From Bdellovibrio sp. 28-41-41 (GTDB lineage: Bacteria; Bdellovibrionota; Bdellovibrionia; Bdellovibrionales; Bdellovibrionaceae): a DNA stretch of 64,000 nucleotides. The stretch lies in contig NCGL01000005.1 in NCBI GenBank assembly GCA_002256935.1, forward strand, positions 1 to 64,000, read 5' to 3'. The notes below the pieces were generated by a model. That model had not been told where the DNA came from and did no database searches. It worked only from the letters and a program-made list of their open reading frames with translations. Numbering within the stretch: the stretch's first letter is position 1; each line of letters starts with the position of its first letter. The translations under genes and the position numbers were made by a program. This document shows, piece after piece, positions 28,277 to 37,806 of this stretch.

Positions 28277-29941
28277 CTAAAATCCCCATTCTGCGTATAG
28301 ATTCAGGTAAGTCCCAACCATCGTGACTTCATTGACGTCGCCTTCATTCGCAAAATTTAATTCACTACCACTCGTATACGGCTTGGCCTTGTAAGACGAC
28401 TTATCGACACGAAAGGCAGCGCCCATAAAGCCAGTTAGATTCTCTTTCACTTTATAAGAGCCCAGGATTCCTAGCTGGTAGGTTGGCGTCGGAACAATTG
28501 CCAACCCATTCGGTGTTGCTAGCTTCATCGCCGCCATATTTACTTGTGCATTGATTTGCAATCCGTATTTGTAATTAAATGAAGTCCAATATTGTAACCC
28601 AAGCAACGGCCCGGCTTGCTGAATATTTTTTACTGTTAGATCTTCGCGATTAAAACCTTTAGCTTCAGGAATTTCTCTCGCGAATAATCCACCGAAAATT
28701 CGTATCTGTGATGATACACCTAAATAGCGGCGCCAAATCGCTGTGATTTCTGCGGATGCATAGGTATAATTTTGATTGCGCAGATTTAAACCACCAAAGT
28801 CCGCAATCGCGGACCAGCCCCAACGGCTTTTCGGCATATAGCCATAACCCAGTCGGCCCGTTCCACCAAGTACGGTGTAAACAATTCGATTTCCTGTTTC
28901 TTTGTTATCACCAGTGTAACTTAAGGAAGAAATTAAATAACTGGCGATGACAAAATGATCACGATCACGCTCCATAGCTCGACGTAGTTTAGCCATTTCC
29001 ATGACCTGTGGTGTTCGTTGACCATCAAATACTGGGAAATCAAATGTTTTGGTTTCCGAACTTGGTCGCAAGTACCCCACCGCCATAATTCTTAGACGAT
29101 AGGCACCGCCACGATACTTGGGATTAATATCTAACGCTGTCTTATCCCAATCTGTTTTTTTCTCGAGCACGTCCCATTGTTCGCGATTATTTTTTCGTAG
29201 CAACATATACGAAAACCGCGTCGCCCCTTTAGGCCTGTTCCACGAAATTTTATTGATGAACTCAGATTCCAGCTTATCTATAATGGGGCCGTCTAATTTC
29301 TTACCGAATAAAGTGAAGTTGAATTGAACTTTTACTGGATCGCCGGCACTCTTTTGAATATCAATCGAATACACATGCCAGCGATATTTTTTCCCGACTG
29401 GCAATTTAACTTCTGTTTTTGGCTCTGGAACTTCAATACGAAAAATAGCGGCTTCGCCGACTTTCTCGGGAAATACTTCTAAAACATAGGCCGTGGCACC
29501 TTTAACTGGTTTCCATGTAAACTCAACGTTCTCTTCCTCTACTTCTTCTGACTTGATTTCTAAATTGTCCTTTGGTGTGAACAAAACTGGCGGCGGCACT
29601 GTTACTAAAAACGGAATAAATTCGCTCCACAAACCGGGAACACCGCGCGCATCTAAACCACGAATACGAAATTGATACTTGCCCGGGTTAAGACTTGAAG
29701 ACCACTGAGTTGAGTTCAATTTAAACATTCCCAGTGGAACAAAACCCATCTCACCTAAACCTTGAACTTCGATTTCATAACTTTGACTCCCCGGAACTGG
29801 TTCCCATTCGATGGTGAGTTCTTTGGTGTCGACGTAATCGTTGTTAGCTTGTGAGAATGTAGCTGGCGAGACAACCAGTAGGCAGAAAATAACGATCCAT
29901 TTAGGATATCGTAAAAATAGGCAAATCAGCTGTTTACTCAC
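28277..29941 (-). CDS. FN3-like repeats fused to an outer-membrane barrel
   Basis: A 554-residue exported protein with a signal peptide (up to about residue 32, ATFSQA). Residues about 40-115, 120-205 and 215-305 are three fibronectin type III-like modules (ELTIEWEPVPGSQSYEIEV, VEFTWKPVKGATAYVLEV, KISWNRPKGATRFSYM). Residues about 315-554 are a beta-barrel-like domain with alternating aromatic strands and a C-terminal Phe (YAEWGF). So a periplasmic or exposed FN3 arm is fused to a membrane anchor. The start is GTG; no good ribosome-binding site is visible. It is convergent with the Calx-beta gene and divergent from the kinase. Confidence 0.75.
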   Translation of the reverse strand: MSKQLICLFLRYPKWIVIFCLLVVSPATFSQANNDYVDTKELTIEWEPVPGSQSYEIEVQGLGEMGFVPLGMFKLNSTQWSSSLNPGKYQFRIRGLDARGVPGLWSEFIPFLVTVPPPVLFTPKDNLEIKSEEVEEENVEFTWKPVKGATAYVLEVFPEKVGEAAIFRIEVPEPKTEVKLPVGKKYRWHVYSIDIQKSAGDPVKVQFNFTLFGKKLDGPIIDKLESEFINKISWNRPKGATRFSYMLLRKNNREQWDVLEKKTDWDKTALDINPKYRGGAYRLRIMAVGYLRPSSETKTFDFPVFDGQRTPQVMEMAKLRRAMERDRDHFVIASYLISSLSYTGDNKETGNRIVYTVLGGTGRLGYGYMPKSRWGWSAIADFGGLNLRNQNYTYASAEITAIWRRYLGVSSQIRIFGGLFAREIPEAKGFNREDLTVKNIQQAGPLLGLQYWTSFNYKYGLQINAQVNMAAMKLATPNGLAIVPTPTYQLGILGSYKVKENLTGFMGAAFRVDKSSYKAKPYTSGSELNFANEGDVNEVTMVGTYLNLYAEWGF

Positions 29942-30087
29942 ATTTAATTTTCGTATTTTGATATCTGTGCGGCAACAATATAACGACGAGTCCCGCCTAA
30001 ATACTGGGATAATAATTTACTTTAACACTTGTTAATTAATTTACATTTTTAGACCACTCAATTAGTCTGCACGTACTAGAGAAAAAT

Positions 30088-31902
30088 ATGAAACCGAATA
30101 GTTTTGAAAAAAAGGTAAACCTCATCGCATTTGTTATTTGCTTAACAATCCTATTCTCCGTTTATCGCGAATATAATTCGGGCATGATTCAGCAAGGCCA
30201 CTCCGTTCTAAATCAATTCAATGACATTCACGCCAGTCTTCGCACAGAATCCCAGTTAATCACTAAGTTCGTAGCGACAAGTCGGAAATTCGCCGAGAAC
30301 TATTTCTTATTTTCACGCGATAAGACCAGCCTCTGGTTTAAATTTTTAAAACACGATCCAAAGATGAAAGGCGCTTATTTAACAGGCATGCCAGCGGATT
30401 ATGTTCAGCAAAAAATGGGAAATCTGACCACAGTCTCTAGTCTGGGCTCTCTGTCCAGAGAAAAAAGAACTGAAATTAATATGGCGCTAGAATTGGGTGC
30501 GTATTTTGCACCCAGCCTTTTTGAAATTAAAAGTTCGCCTTGGTTTTATTACACTAGCGACGATTTTATGTATCTGGCCCCTTACCTTAAGCCGCAAGAG
30601 CTCTTCTTTTCTAAACAGGTAATGCTCGAGAAAGAATTTTACAAAAATGCACTTCCTAAATTCAATCCAAACCGTCAGGGCTTTTGGACTTCAGTCTATG
30701 TCGATGAAGCCGGGCTTGGCTTAATGGTCACCTATTCTGAACCTGTATATGACCACGATACCTTTAAAGGTGCCGTTTCGATGGATGTCACTATTGATCA
30801 ATTCAATTCGGTTCTTAAACACCGCGAATTCCCCATCGGAAAACTTGTTTTATACAATCATGCAGAACAAGTTTTAGCGGAACCGTCGAGCGTAGAGTCT
30901 GCCGATAAGAAAATATCTAAAGCCGCCGACCTTATTCCTTCTAATTTAATTAATCTGGCTAAGTACTCAAAAAACCGCAACCATTCTAATCTGATCAATC
31001 TAGATAATAACTTAGTTTATTATGAAGACTTTCCCGAGCTAAGTTCTACACTAGTGTATTTCGTTCCAGCCAATGAACTCAAATGGTTAACGATTAAAAA
31101 GATGTCTCCACTGATTATCTTCTCATTGCTGTGTACGTTACTTGTATTTTGGCTTCGTCGTGCTTTCTTAAATGACTATTTCATGCAGCAAAACTTAATC
31201 CAGAATGCCAAGATGTCGGCATTGGGTCGCATGGCCGCTGGGATGGCTCACGAAATAAACAACCCACTAGCCATCATCGTCGGAAAAGCAAATGGACTAA
31301 AACGCATCGTCGATAGTCAGAATACAAACGAAAATAAAATAGATATAACCAAACTGAGCCAGGACCTAGAAAAAATATTAAACACAGCCAATCGTATCGC
31401 CAAGATCATCAGCAGCTTAAGATCATTTTCACGCAATGGGGCTCAAGATCCTTTCTTTGAGGTCAGCTTATCCCATTGGCTTAATGAGACACTTGAACTC
31501 TGTCGTCAAACGATGCTTTCCCATTCCATTCAGCTTAACGTAGGAAAAATACCGGATATTTCTTTTATGTGCCGCGAATCTCAGTTATCTCAAGTTTTAC
31601 TGAACCTCCTCAACAACGGCGTCGATGCAGTAAAGAACCAAACGAACAAAGAAATCTCGATCTCGTTTGAGGTGTCTAAAAAATTTCTCTATCTGTACGT
31701 GCGCGACAGCGGACCACCGATCCCGCTGGATGTCCAATCCCGCTTGATGGAACCATTTTTTACGACCAAAGCACCTGGTTCTGGAACAGGACTAGGTCTA
31801 TCAATTTCTCTTGGAATTATGCGCGAGCATCGTGGTAACATGAGGTTCGTACCGAACGAACCACAAACGTGTTTTGTAATGGAAATCCCTCTTAAAGCAT
31901 GA
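30088..31902 (+). CDS. Membrane sensor histidine kinase
   Basis: A 604-residue kinase. A first membrane helix (about 13-28) and a second (about 335-355) bracket an extracytoplasmic sensor of about 300 residues with Cache-like features (FWTSVYVDEAGLGLMVTYSEPV, GAVSMDVTIDQF). The cytoplasmic part has a HisKA H-box [14 protein letters not shown] with His388 and an HATPase domain with QVLLNLLNNGVDAV (N), RDSGPPIP (G1) and [12 protein letters not shown] (G2). It lacks its own receiver. Its stop overlaps the ATG of the next gene (ATGA), coupling it to a peptidase rather than to a response regulator. Confidence 0.92.
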   Translation: MKPNSFEKKVNLIAFVICLTILFSVYREYNSGMIQQGHSVLNQFNDIHASLRTESQLITKFVATSRKFAENYFLFSRDKTSLWFKFLKHDPKMKGAYLTGMPADYVQQKMGNLTTVSSLGSLSREKRTEINMALELGAYFAPSLFEIKSSPWFYYTSDDFMYLAPYLKPQELFFSKQVMLEKEFYKNALPKFNPNRQGFWTSVYVDEAGLGLMVTYSEPVYDHDTFKGAVSMDVTIDQFNSVLKHREFPIGKLVLYNHAEQVLAEPSSVESADKKISKAADLIPSNLINLAKYSKNRNHSNLINLDNNLVYYEDFPELSSTLVYFVPANELKWLTIKKMSPLIIFSLLCTLLVFWLRRAFLNDYFMQQNLIQNAKMSALGRMAAGMAHEINNPLAIIVGKANGLKRIVDSQNTNENKIDITKLSQDLEKILNTANRIAKIISSLRSFSRNGAQDPFFEVSLSHWLNETLELCRQTMLSHSIQLNVGKIPDISFMCRESQLSQVLLNLLNNGVDAVKNQTNKEISISFEVSKKFLYLYVRDSGPPIPLDVQSRLMEPFFTTKAPGSGTGLGLSISLGIMREHRGNMRFVPNEPQTCFVMEIPLKA

Positions 31903-32594
31903 CGAAATATTTTATTCTATTCTTTTTTTCAGCAACGGCCTTTTCCGCCGAACTACTGACTAACTGTGCGCGGTTCAGTGACGTTCCGAAATGGGTGAAT
32001 TTGTCTCGAGTCAATCGGATCGCCGATTCTGTCACTAGAATTATGGAGTGGGATATCCGACGAGTCGAAGTTCAATGGTACCAAAATCAAAAAGAATTTG
32101 AATCGGTTCACTCGCTAGGACCAATGGCACTAGCGGTGACCCAGCGAGGTCAAAATCGTATTCTGCTGGGACCAAAAGTTATCGACAGTAATTTCGATCG
32201 CGTTTTTGGACACGAATTAGTTCACATCACATCCGCACAGAAATACAAAGACGCCATTCCCAAATGGCTTGAAGAAGGCATGGCCAATCACATCGCTAAC
32301 TTCGGCAAAGTTGATTACAAAACCATGTTGAAACGCCCACTACCAAAAGATGTGACAAAAATGATTCATCCGATGAGTGGTAATGATCAAGATATTTTAA
32401 ATCACTACATGACATCACAAGCCCTGGCCGAAATGCTGAGTGCTCGTTGTGATTTTAGAAATTTACTGCGATTAAGCGTGCAAAGAAAAATGGAAGACTA
32501 TCTAGAAAAGGTCTGTCGTATCAGTGATATCAATCAGACCTTTCAGAAATGGGTCAGCGATCAAGCGCTAACTCAAAACAAAGCGAAAAAATAA
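31899..32594 (+). CDS. Exported gluzincin-type metallopeptidase (HELVH)
   Basis: A 231-residue protein with a signal peptide (MTKYFILFFFSATAFSAE). The zinc motif HELVH is near residue 109 and a second glutamate falls in KWLEEGMANHI about 19 residues later, the gluzincin spacing of peptidase-MA-like proteins. It starts inside the stop codon of the kinase gene, so both are made from one message. Targets are unknown. It could process cell wall or periplasmic protein in response to the kinase, an inference from coupling only. It converges on the next gene with a 4-nt gap. Confidence 0.75.
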   Translation: MTKYFILFFFSATAFSAELLTNCARFSDVPKWVNLSRVNRIADSVTRIMEWDIRRVEVQWYQNQKEFESVHSLGPMALAVTQRGQNRILLGPKVIDSNFDRVFGHELVHITSAQKYKDAIPKWLEEGMANHIANFGKVDYKTMLKRPLPKDVTKMIHPMSGNDQDILNHYMTSQALAEMLSARCDFRNLLRLSVQRKMEDYLEKVCRISDINQTFQKWVSDQALTQNKAKK

Positions 32595-32598
32595 ATAC

Positions 32599-35500
32599 CT
32601 AAGGATTCGTCATGGTTTTTAAGCCAGGACCAGAAATTTTATCTGCCCACAATTCATAACTTCGTAAATGAATTGTAGTTTGATTTAAACTATTACCGTC
32701 ACTACCTAAATAAATTTGGCCGTTAGAAAAATTAGGATGATACGATCCGTAAGCCGTAGCACTTGTACCCGAAGATGTATTCAGAGCCCAATTGAAGCCA
32801 TACATTGCATCGTTAGAGATACTGACGGCCAGTTTATTTACTCCCTTGTTTGCAGCATAGTTGCTGGACGTCTGCAGTCTGTAGTCACCACCACTCAATG
32901 CTAGGGCCTCGAAACCAACTGAATCACCAAAATAAACATTGGCGTTGATTCTTTCCATTGAACAGTTAGTTCCGCAAACCGCGAACAATGCACCCGTCGT
33001 TGGACGACTGCCCTCTGGACGCGAATATTCAAATCGAATTGTACTTTCTGTAGCACTCGCATAGGTTGGCGCCCCAGTCGATATGGCAACACTAAACGCA
33101 TCGGCATTCCGTGAAGCTGCAACCGCTGAAGTTGGAATATACGATGTCACTGATTCACCAACCTCTAACTGCGCACCCCAAAAATACGTGCGACCAGTCG
33201 CCGTGTTATCTCGCACGGGAGTTAGCGTTGTACCACCGTGATAGGCAGGATATAAATACAATTGAATACCACTGCCACCTTTAGCGACATAGTTAGTCCA
33301 AATACGGAACCAACCATTTTTTAATTTCTGAACTCCAAAGTTGGCACTGTAGTCACCGCTCCAAGGATCATTCATTCCAACCACAGCAGCGGTTGCCAAA
33401 TCAATGACCACGCCGGAATAACCATAGCTACTGCCGTATTCATGAATTTTCATACCCACAAAACGAGCGGTATCTTGTTTTACAAACACTGATCCCGAAT
33501 AAGTAATTCCTCCCGATGGCGCAATGGCTTGCGAAGATGCATAGGCCATATTTGTAAATGTAGGATTATTCCACTCTAAAACATCGCTATAGGAATTGCC
33601 TGTAGGATCTAGCACGGATGTTGAGGCTACCACATTTGTATATGATTTATTCCAACTGCTCGCTGACAAATAACTACTGTAGACCACGTGGTTAGTACTC
33701 GCAGGCTCGATCAACAAGCCTACTGCCGCATGCCCTGTCGCTGGATCAGAGTCTCTATCAAATCGCGGAGTACCCGCTGTCGCATCTACCAGAGTTCCCG
33801 ATGAGTCGTAATATTTTCCCACACTACCGCGCGAGAAACTATAACCCGATGGCAATTGCCCCGCTACGAAATTATTAGTGAACACATTTTGTACCGTCTG
33901 TGCGGTGATGTTAAATGTCGCGCCCTGTGAATCCGAGACTGCAAACGCAGCATTTTCTGCGGCCACTGGCGAATAAATATCACCAGCTAACGATCCCGTC
34001 CCAGCCGTTTTCGAATACGTATAAGGCCCGATTCCCGTAAATGGAACCCAAAACAATTTCATATCCAGCGGATAATTGTGTGGAACTTTATGGGCGGATA
34101 GTCCCCATGACGAGGAAAAAGCCGGACGCTGACTGACAGTCAGACTAAATGAACTCGGCGACAACCCGGCCGCTTGGAATATTAAATTAAGATTAACCTC
34201 ACCCAATGTGGCATTGTCGATCAGGAAAAACACGCCGGCGTAATTTGATCCGCCCTGAATAGTTGCCGAATTACCGATATTATTTTTACAAACAGAATCA
34301 GAAAACATCGCAAATGGCGATGTTACGTTGACCGTAGTTGGAGTTCCAAAATACGCTGCCGAACTATTTTGATATTGAGTATAGATCGCGACAGGAACAC
34401 ATTCACCGGGCGCCACCGTGTACGAACTCGGCGTTGCCGATATTTTATATTGATAGTTTGCAAAATATTGCATGCCGTACGCGGGTATCTCCGCTGTCGT
34501 CAGTTGAACAATCTGAGTTCCATAGATCAAAGGCGAAAAATAAAACTCAGCAGACGAAGCTCCTGCGGCCACGGCCACAGCTGAGACCCCTCCATTTGGC
34601 GCCATACACCACTGATCATTGTAATACGAAGCTACAGAACCCGAACCAGACATGTTTAATGTTAAGGCTGCCGGCAAATTAATCGCCGTGTAGTTTTCAT
34701 TTAAAAATGTGACAGTTGTTTTTACACAATCGCCTACCATGGTCTGATTGTTATGACGAACTTCAACATTAGCCAAAACGGAACTCCCAGTACCGACTTC
34801 GATTATTTTCTCGCCATCGACAAAACCGCTGTAGCTCGCCGTAATTTTTACTTTGGAATCAAACAGGCCCGATGTTTTGACGTAAATTGGAGACGATGAT
34901 TTTCCCGACGTAAAGCTCACAGACGTAGCCGATGTCGTACATGAAGAGTCGGAATAGGCAGCTCCATTGTCCACCGCAATTGTCGTGGCTGAAAAGTGGC
35001 TCGAATAATTGGAATTACTCATGTATTTCGCATCCAAATTAAATTGATAACAACTGCCCGCTAGAATTCGATTAGGCGCATAGATCTCAAACGATTTGTC
35101 ATTGGAGCTACGAACTTGTATTCCCGTCAAAGGCACTTCTAATAGCCCATCCGGATTAGAGGCAAATGAAATACTTATATCTAAATTAGGCGAGGTATTT
35201 TTGGAAGGCCCGACAAACCAAATTTGGCTGCGATCTTGGCCAGCCGTTATTGTCACGTCACTGACGGCACTGTTCGTTGAACATCCCTCGTAGGAACTGT
35301 AAATGTTCATCGCGGCACCATTACCTAGCAGTTTAAACGTCACCGTTGATTTTACACTAGCGAAATTGCTGCTGTTGTTCTGACCGACAACATCGACACT
35401 CTGGCATGTGCTCTCGACGATTTGATTCACTGGGAAATAATCTTTTTTAACGGCTAAACGATTGGCTGAGTTATCGCCGCCGCCACTGCTATCTTCTCGA

Positions 35501-36117
35501 AAGTTGACTCCGTCGCATTGGTCGACATATTTATCCGAGTCGTACGACATTTTCATTCTTATTTCAGTGTCTTTACTAGGAATTAGGTCTACATTGCTTT
35601 CTTCCCCCACCAAATAGCCGTTTCCATAAACACCTCCACTTTCCTCTATTCCGGGACACGCGCCATTTTTCGAATGCAGTCCGATCAAGCGAAAAACGCG
35701 ATCAGGCCCACTGTCCAAAGTCATTTCAATTGCCCCGCCGGATGAAACAACTGCACTTAAAACATCAGCGCCAAAAGAAACCGCAGCGCCTTGGCTAGAA
35801 GCATTTTTACTGCAATGATACTTATGTTTATCCTCAGTTGACACCGGAACAGAAACCATAACAGCAAAACAATTCAACGGACGAGTGCCGTCAAAACCAG
35901 TCGGAGCTGGATCGCTACTCATCGTTTGCAAAGCATTTTTCTGAATTAATTTATTTACGTAGTTGTTAGAAGAAAAATTTTGAGTTTTCGCTTGAAGCTC
36001 ATGACTGCTAGGAATCTTAATCACCACATTGGCGCCGTTTTTATCAACGGCAGAACGAGTACATGATATCAAAAAAACAAGGATCAAACTCAACCCGCAA
36101 ATAGTATATTTTTTCAT
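32599..36117 (-). CDS. Large lipoprotein with phage-tail-fibre-like lectin segment
   Basis: A 1172-residue protein with a lipoprotein signal (VFLISC, Cys19). Residues about 70-210 match the N-terminal region of the lipoprotein at 45996-46949: both have a lone Cys motif NCFAV/NCFGV, then a GPDRVFRLIGLHS/GSDRVIHLVGFKT strand and a DQCDG/TDCNGPD end. The middle (about 220-720) is a set of beta-sandwich-like repeats, each with an S-C-x-T/S pair. Residues about 850-1060 resemble a domain common in phage tail proteins (GLLIEPASTNHV ... TSYIPTSAVAASRNAD), followed by a LamG/concanavalin-like C-terminus. A role in recognition of cell surfaces is plausible but not shown. Confidence 0.75.
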   Translation of the reverse strand: MKKYTICGLSLILVFLISCTRSAVDKNGANVVIKIPSSHELQAKTQNFSSNNYVNKLIQKNALQTMSSDPAPTGFDGTRPLNCFAVMVSVPVSTEDKHKYHCSKNASSQGAAVSFGADVLSAVVSSGGAIEMTLDSGPDRVFRLIGLHSKNGACPGIEESGGVYGNGYLVGEESNVDLIPSKDTEIRMKMSYDSDKYVDQCDGVNFREDSSGGGDNSANRLAVKKDYFPVNQIVESTCQSVDVVGQNNSSNFASVKSTVTFKLLGNGAAMNIYSSYEGCSTNSAVSDVTITAGQDRSQIWFVGPSKNTSPNLDISISFASNPDGLLEVPLTGIQVRSSNDKSFEIYAPNRILAGSCYQFNLDAKYMSNSNYSSHFSATTIAVDNGAAYSDSSCTTSATSVSFTSGKSSSPIYVKTSGLFDSKVKITASYSGFVDGEKIIEVGTGSSVLANVEVRHNNQTMVGDCVKTTVTFLNENYTAINLPAALTLNMSGSGSVASYYNDQWCMAPNGGVSAVAVAAGASSAEFYFSPLIYGTQIVQLTTAEIPAYGMQYFANYQYKISATPSSYTVAPGECVPVAIYTQYQNSSAAYFGTPTTVNVTSPFAMFSDSVCKNNIGNSATIQGGSNYAGVFFLIDNATLGEVNLNLIFQAAGLSPSSFSLTVSQRPAFSSSWGLSAHKVPHNYPLDMKLFWVPFTGIGPYTYSKTAGTGSLAGDIYSPVAAENAAFAVSDSQGATFNITAQTVQNVFTNNFVAGQLPSGYSFSRGSVGKYYDSSGTLVDATAGTPRFDRDSDPATGHAAVGLLIEPASTNHVVYSSYLSASSWNKSYTNVVASTSVLDPTGNSYSDVLEWNNPTFTNMAYASSQAIAPSGGITYSGSVFVKQDTARFVGMKIHEYGSSYGYSGVVIDLATAAVVGMNDPWSGDYSANFGVQKLKNGWFRIWTNYVAKGGSGIQLYLYPAYHGGTTLTPVRDNTATGRTYFWGAQLEVGESVTSYIPTSAVAASRNADAFSVAISTGAPTYASATESTIRFEYSRPEGSRPTTGALFAVCGTNCSMERINANVYFGDSVGFEALALSGGDYRLQTSSNYAANKGVNKLAVSISNDAMYGFNWALNTSSGTSATAYGSYHPNFSNGQIYLGSDGNSLNQTTIHLRSYELWADKISGPGLKTMTNP

Positions 36118-36153
36118 ACTAACTTATCGGATGCTAGGTAGATTTGCTAAAAA

Positions 36154-36180
36154 AAAAGCGCCCCATAATGAGACGCTTTT
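36154..36180 (-). terminator. Terminator after the 36211 lipoprotein gene
   Basis: AAAAGCG (36154-36160) pairs with CGCTTTT (36174-36180). On the minus strand the stem is followed by a run of nine T residues, typical of an intrinsic terminator, 30 nt past the stop codon. Confidence 0.75.
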
Positions 36181-36210
36181 CACTGTCGTTAAAAATTTTT
36201 GAACAGCTAA

Positions 36211-36870
36211 CTATTCAGCTGTGTATTTAAGTTCAGTTTTGATTGACGTAGGTCTAGACTCTGGAGCATTCGATTTGTCATGTGTCCCAAAATATAGCGT
36301 GTTACCGTTATCAATACGGTATACGTTAAATTCTTGTCTTGGAACGCGGATGTTGTAACAAGAAATGGCTTCTGAAGTACCAGTTACATCTCGGCGATCA
36401 TTTACATTCCAATCGTTCATATTACAAACGCCAATTTTATTCGCGATCACTAAACCGGCTTGGCTAGAGATTGTTAATTCAACTTTGCGATAATCGAAAT
36501 CTACAAATACAGAGTTATCCGCTGTTTTTTGATCTTGGTGAATGCGTAACTCTCCAGATTCTTCAAAGCTGAAAGCTTCTGCGCCAGAGCAATCTCTTGA
36601 AGCGTATAAACGCGTTACGCGTGATGCATTCGCACCGGCGAAACGATATTGAACGCGCTGACTTTTTACTGATGCTTCACCTAGAGTCAATAAACCCATT
36701 ACGATTTCATTTACCGGTTTAGCTTGGCAATCGCCTCGGAATGTTTTTTCTTGAAGGCTAGCTTCTTTTGCCGCTTCACGAACATTGTCTACTGGATCGT
36801 TGTTAGTGCTGCTCTTATTACAAGAAATAATCAGACTCATCATAGCTACCAAAAGAATTAACTTCTTCAC
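36211..36870 (-). CDS. Lipoprotein of unknown function
   Basis: A 219-residue lipoprotein. I set the start at a GTG because GAGGAG stands 5 nt before it and the product then begins MKKLILLVAMMSLIISC (Cys17). The frame is open 21 codons further to 36933 but those residues precede the signal. The mature part contains pairs of cysteines (GDCQAKP, SRDCSGAEAF, GVCNMNDW, ISCYNI) and ends near LYFGTHD. I do not recognise the family. It has its own terminator. Confidence 0.7.
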   Translation of the reverse strand: MKKLILLVAMMSLIISCNKSSTNNDPVDNVREAAKEASLQEKTFRGDCQAKPVNEIVMGLLTLGEASVKSQRVQYRFAGANASRVTRLYASRDCSGAEAFSFEESGELRIHQDQKTADNSVFVDFDYRKVELTISSQAGLVIANKIGVCNMNDWNVNDRRDVTGTSEAISCYNIRVPRQEFNVYRIDNGNTLYFGTHDKSNAPESRPTSIKTELKYTAE

Positions 36871-36993
36871 AAAATCTCCTCGTGTTGTTGTTTTTTGTTT
36901 TTCCGAGAAGGGATTTTGCAAACAGTAAACCAACTGCCAAAAAGGACTAATTTGCTACAGGGCAAAATTGACGGGTCATATTTTCCCGTGTTG

Positions 36994-37028
36994 AAAATCT
37001 GACGGGGTAAAACGCCACGTCAGATTTT
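36994..37028. terminator. Perfect 11-bp hairpin after the peptidase relic
   Basis: AAAATCTGACG (36994-37004) and its exact complement (37018-37028) flank a 13-nt loop, 7 nt beyond the frameshifted end of the papain-like pseudogene. A-rich and T-rich flanks on both sides make it a possible bidirectional terminator. Confidence 0.65.
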
Positions 37029-37034
37029 AAAAAA

Positions 37035-37745
37035 CTAATTCTTGATGTTAACCTTGTAGTGCGCGGATTCTACGATCTTATCTATGGCACGCTCGAAGTT
37101 TTCGCGCTAACTTCAAGTTCGATTCGGCCCGACAATTCTTTTGCCGAATCGATGCCGGCTATATTTAAAGCAATATTTAATTCAGGCTCGGAATTTACAA
37201 CATAGAAATACTGATGAGTCGACTGAGCTAGTGTGCGATCATTACGATCCAAAACCTCAACACGTATTTGATATTTACCATCAGTCATCGATAACGTGTC
37301 TAGCGATGCTGATGACGCTTTTTCATCATCGACATAAGTAGCCACGACCGATTGATCCGCGCGCACTACAGTGTAGCGCACTTTAGCTGCCGATGAAATA
37401 TTGTTTGTCGATTTCAACGAAAATGCACCTGAAATAAAATCACGATCTAACGGGGATTCCATGCTAATCACGGAATTCATTGCTGGAACTTCAAATAACC
37501 ATGTCTGGTTACCAAAACCCGATTTATCTTTATAATCTATGTAGGAAAACCCATTCTCACCCCAGTCAACGCCCCACCTGTTTCTAATGATCAAGGCATT
37601 TTTAGAATCATCATAACCAACGATCGAAATTGCGTGGCCACCTTCACGTCGATTCGAAGTACTTTTATAAACACCCGACTGTTCGCATTGATCTGTTTTT
37701 TTTAGTGAGCTTATTCCTGGAAATACAAATCGTGAGTGAACTCAA
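37035..37745 (-). pseudogene. Papain-like (C1A) cysteine peptidase, truncated and frameshifted
   Basis: Only the C-terminal part of a C1A peptidase remains. Reading leftward from a TGA near 37743, the frame gives SSLKKTDQCEQSGVYKS, then the catalytic-histidine block GGHAISIVGYDD and the asparagine/tryptophan block IIRNRWGVDWGE. The N-terminal half, with the active-site Cys and Gln, is missing, and the upstream gene follows directly. A beta-sandwich-like tail of about 130 residues follows the peptidase end. The frame stops at TAG 37082, but a one-base shift near 37100 restores a plausible ending (ENFERAIDKIVESAHYKVN) to a TAG at 37035. No start codon with a ribosome-binding site exists for the fragment. 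It is a dead gene unless assembled from another locus. Confidence 0.75.
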
Positions 37746-37806
37746 ACGACGACGTCACAAAAACGAGGAGCTTTTTCAACAATACGAAGAAGAGCGAGAA
37801 ACCTAA
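37732..37806 (+). CDS. Possible 24-residue charged peptide
   Basis: A GTG-initiated frame encoding a very charged helix (SELKRRRHKNEELFQQYEEE). It is antisense to the junction between the regulator gene and the peptidase relic. Composition is protein-like (no rare codons, strong amphipathic charge pattern), but there is only a weak GGA ribosome-binding site. It may be a real small protein, a fragment of a lost gene, or chance. Confidence 0.2.
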   Translation: MSELKRRRHKNEELFQQYEEERET

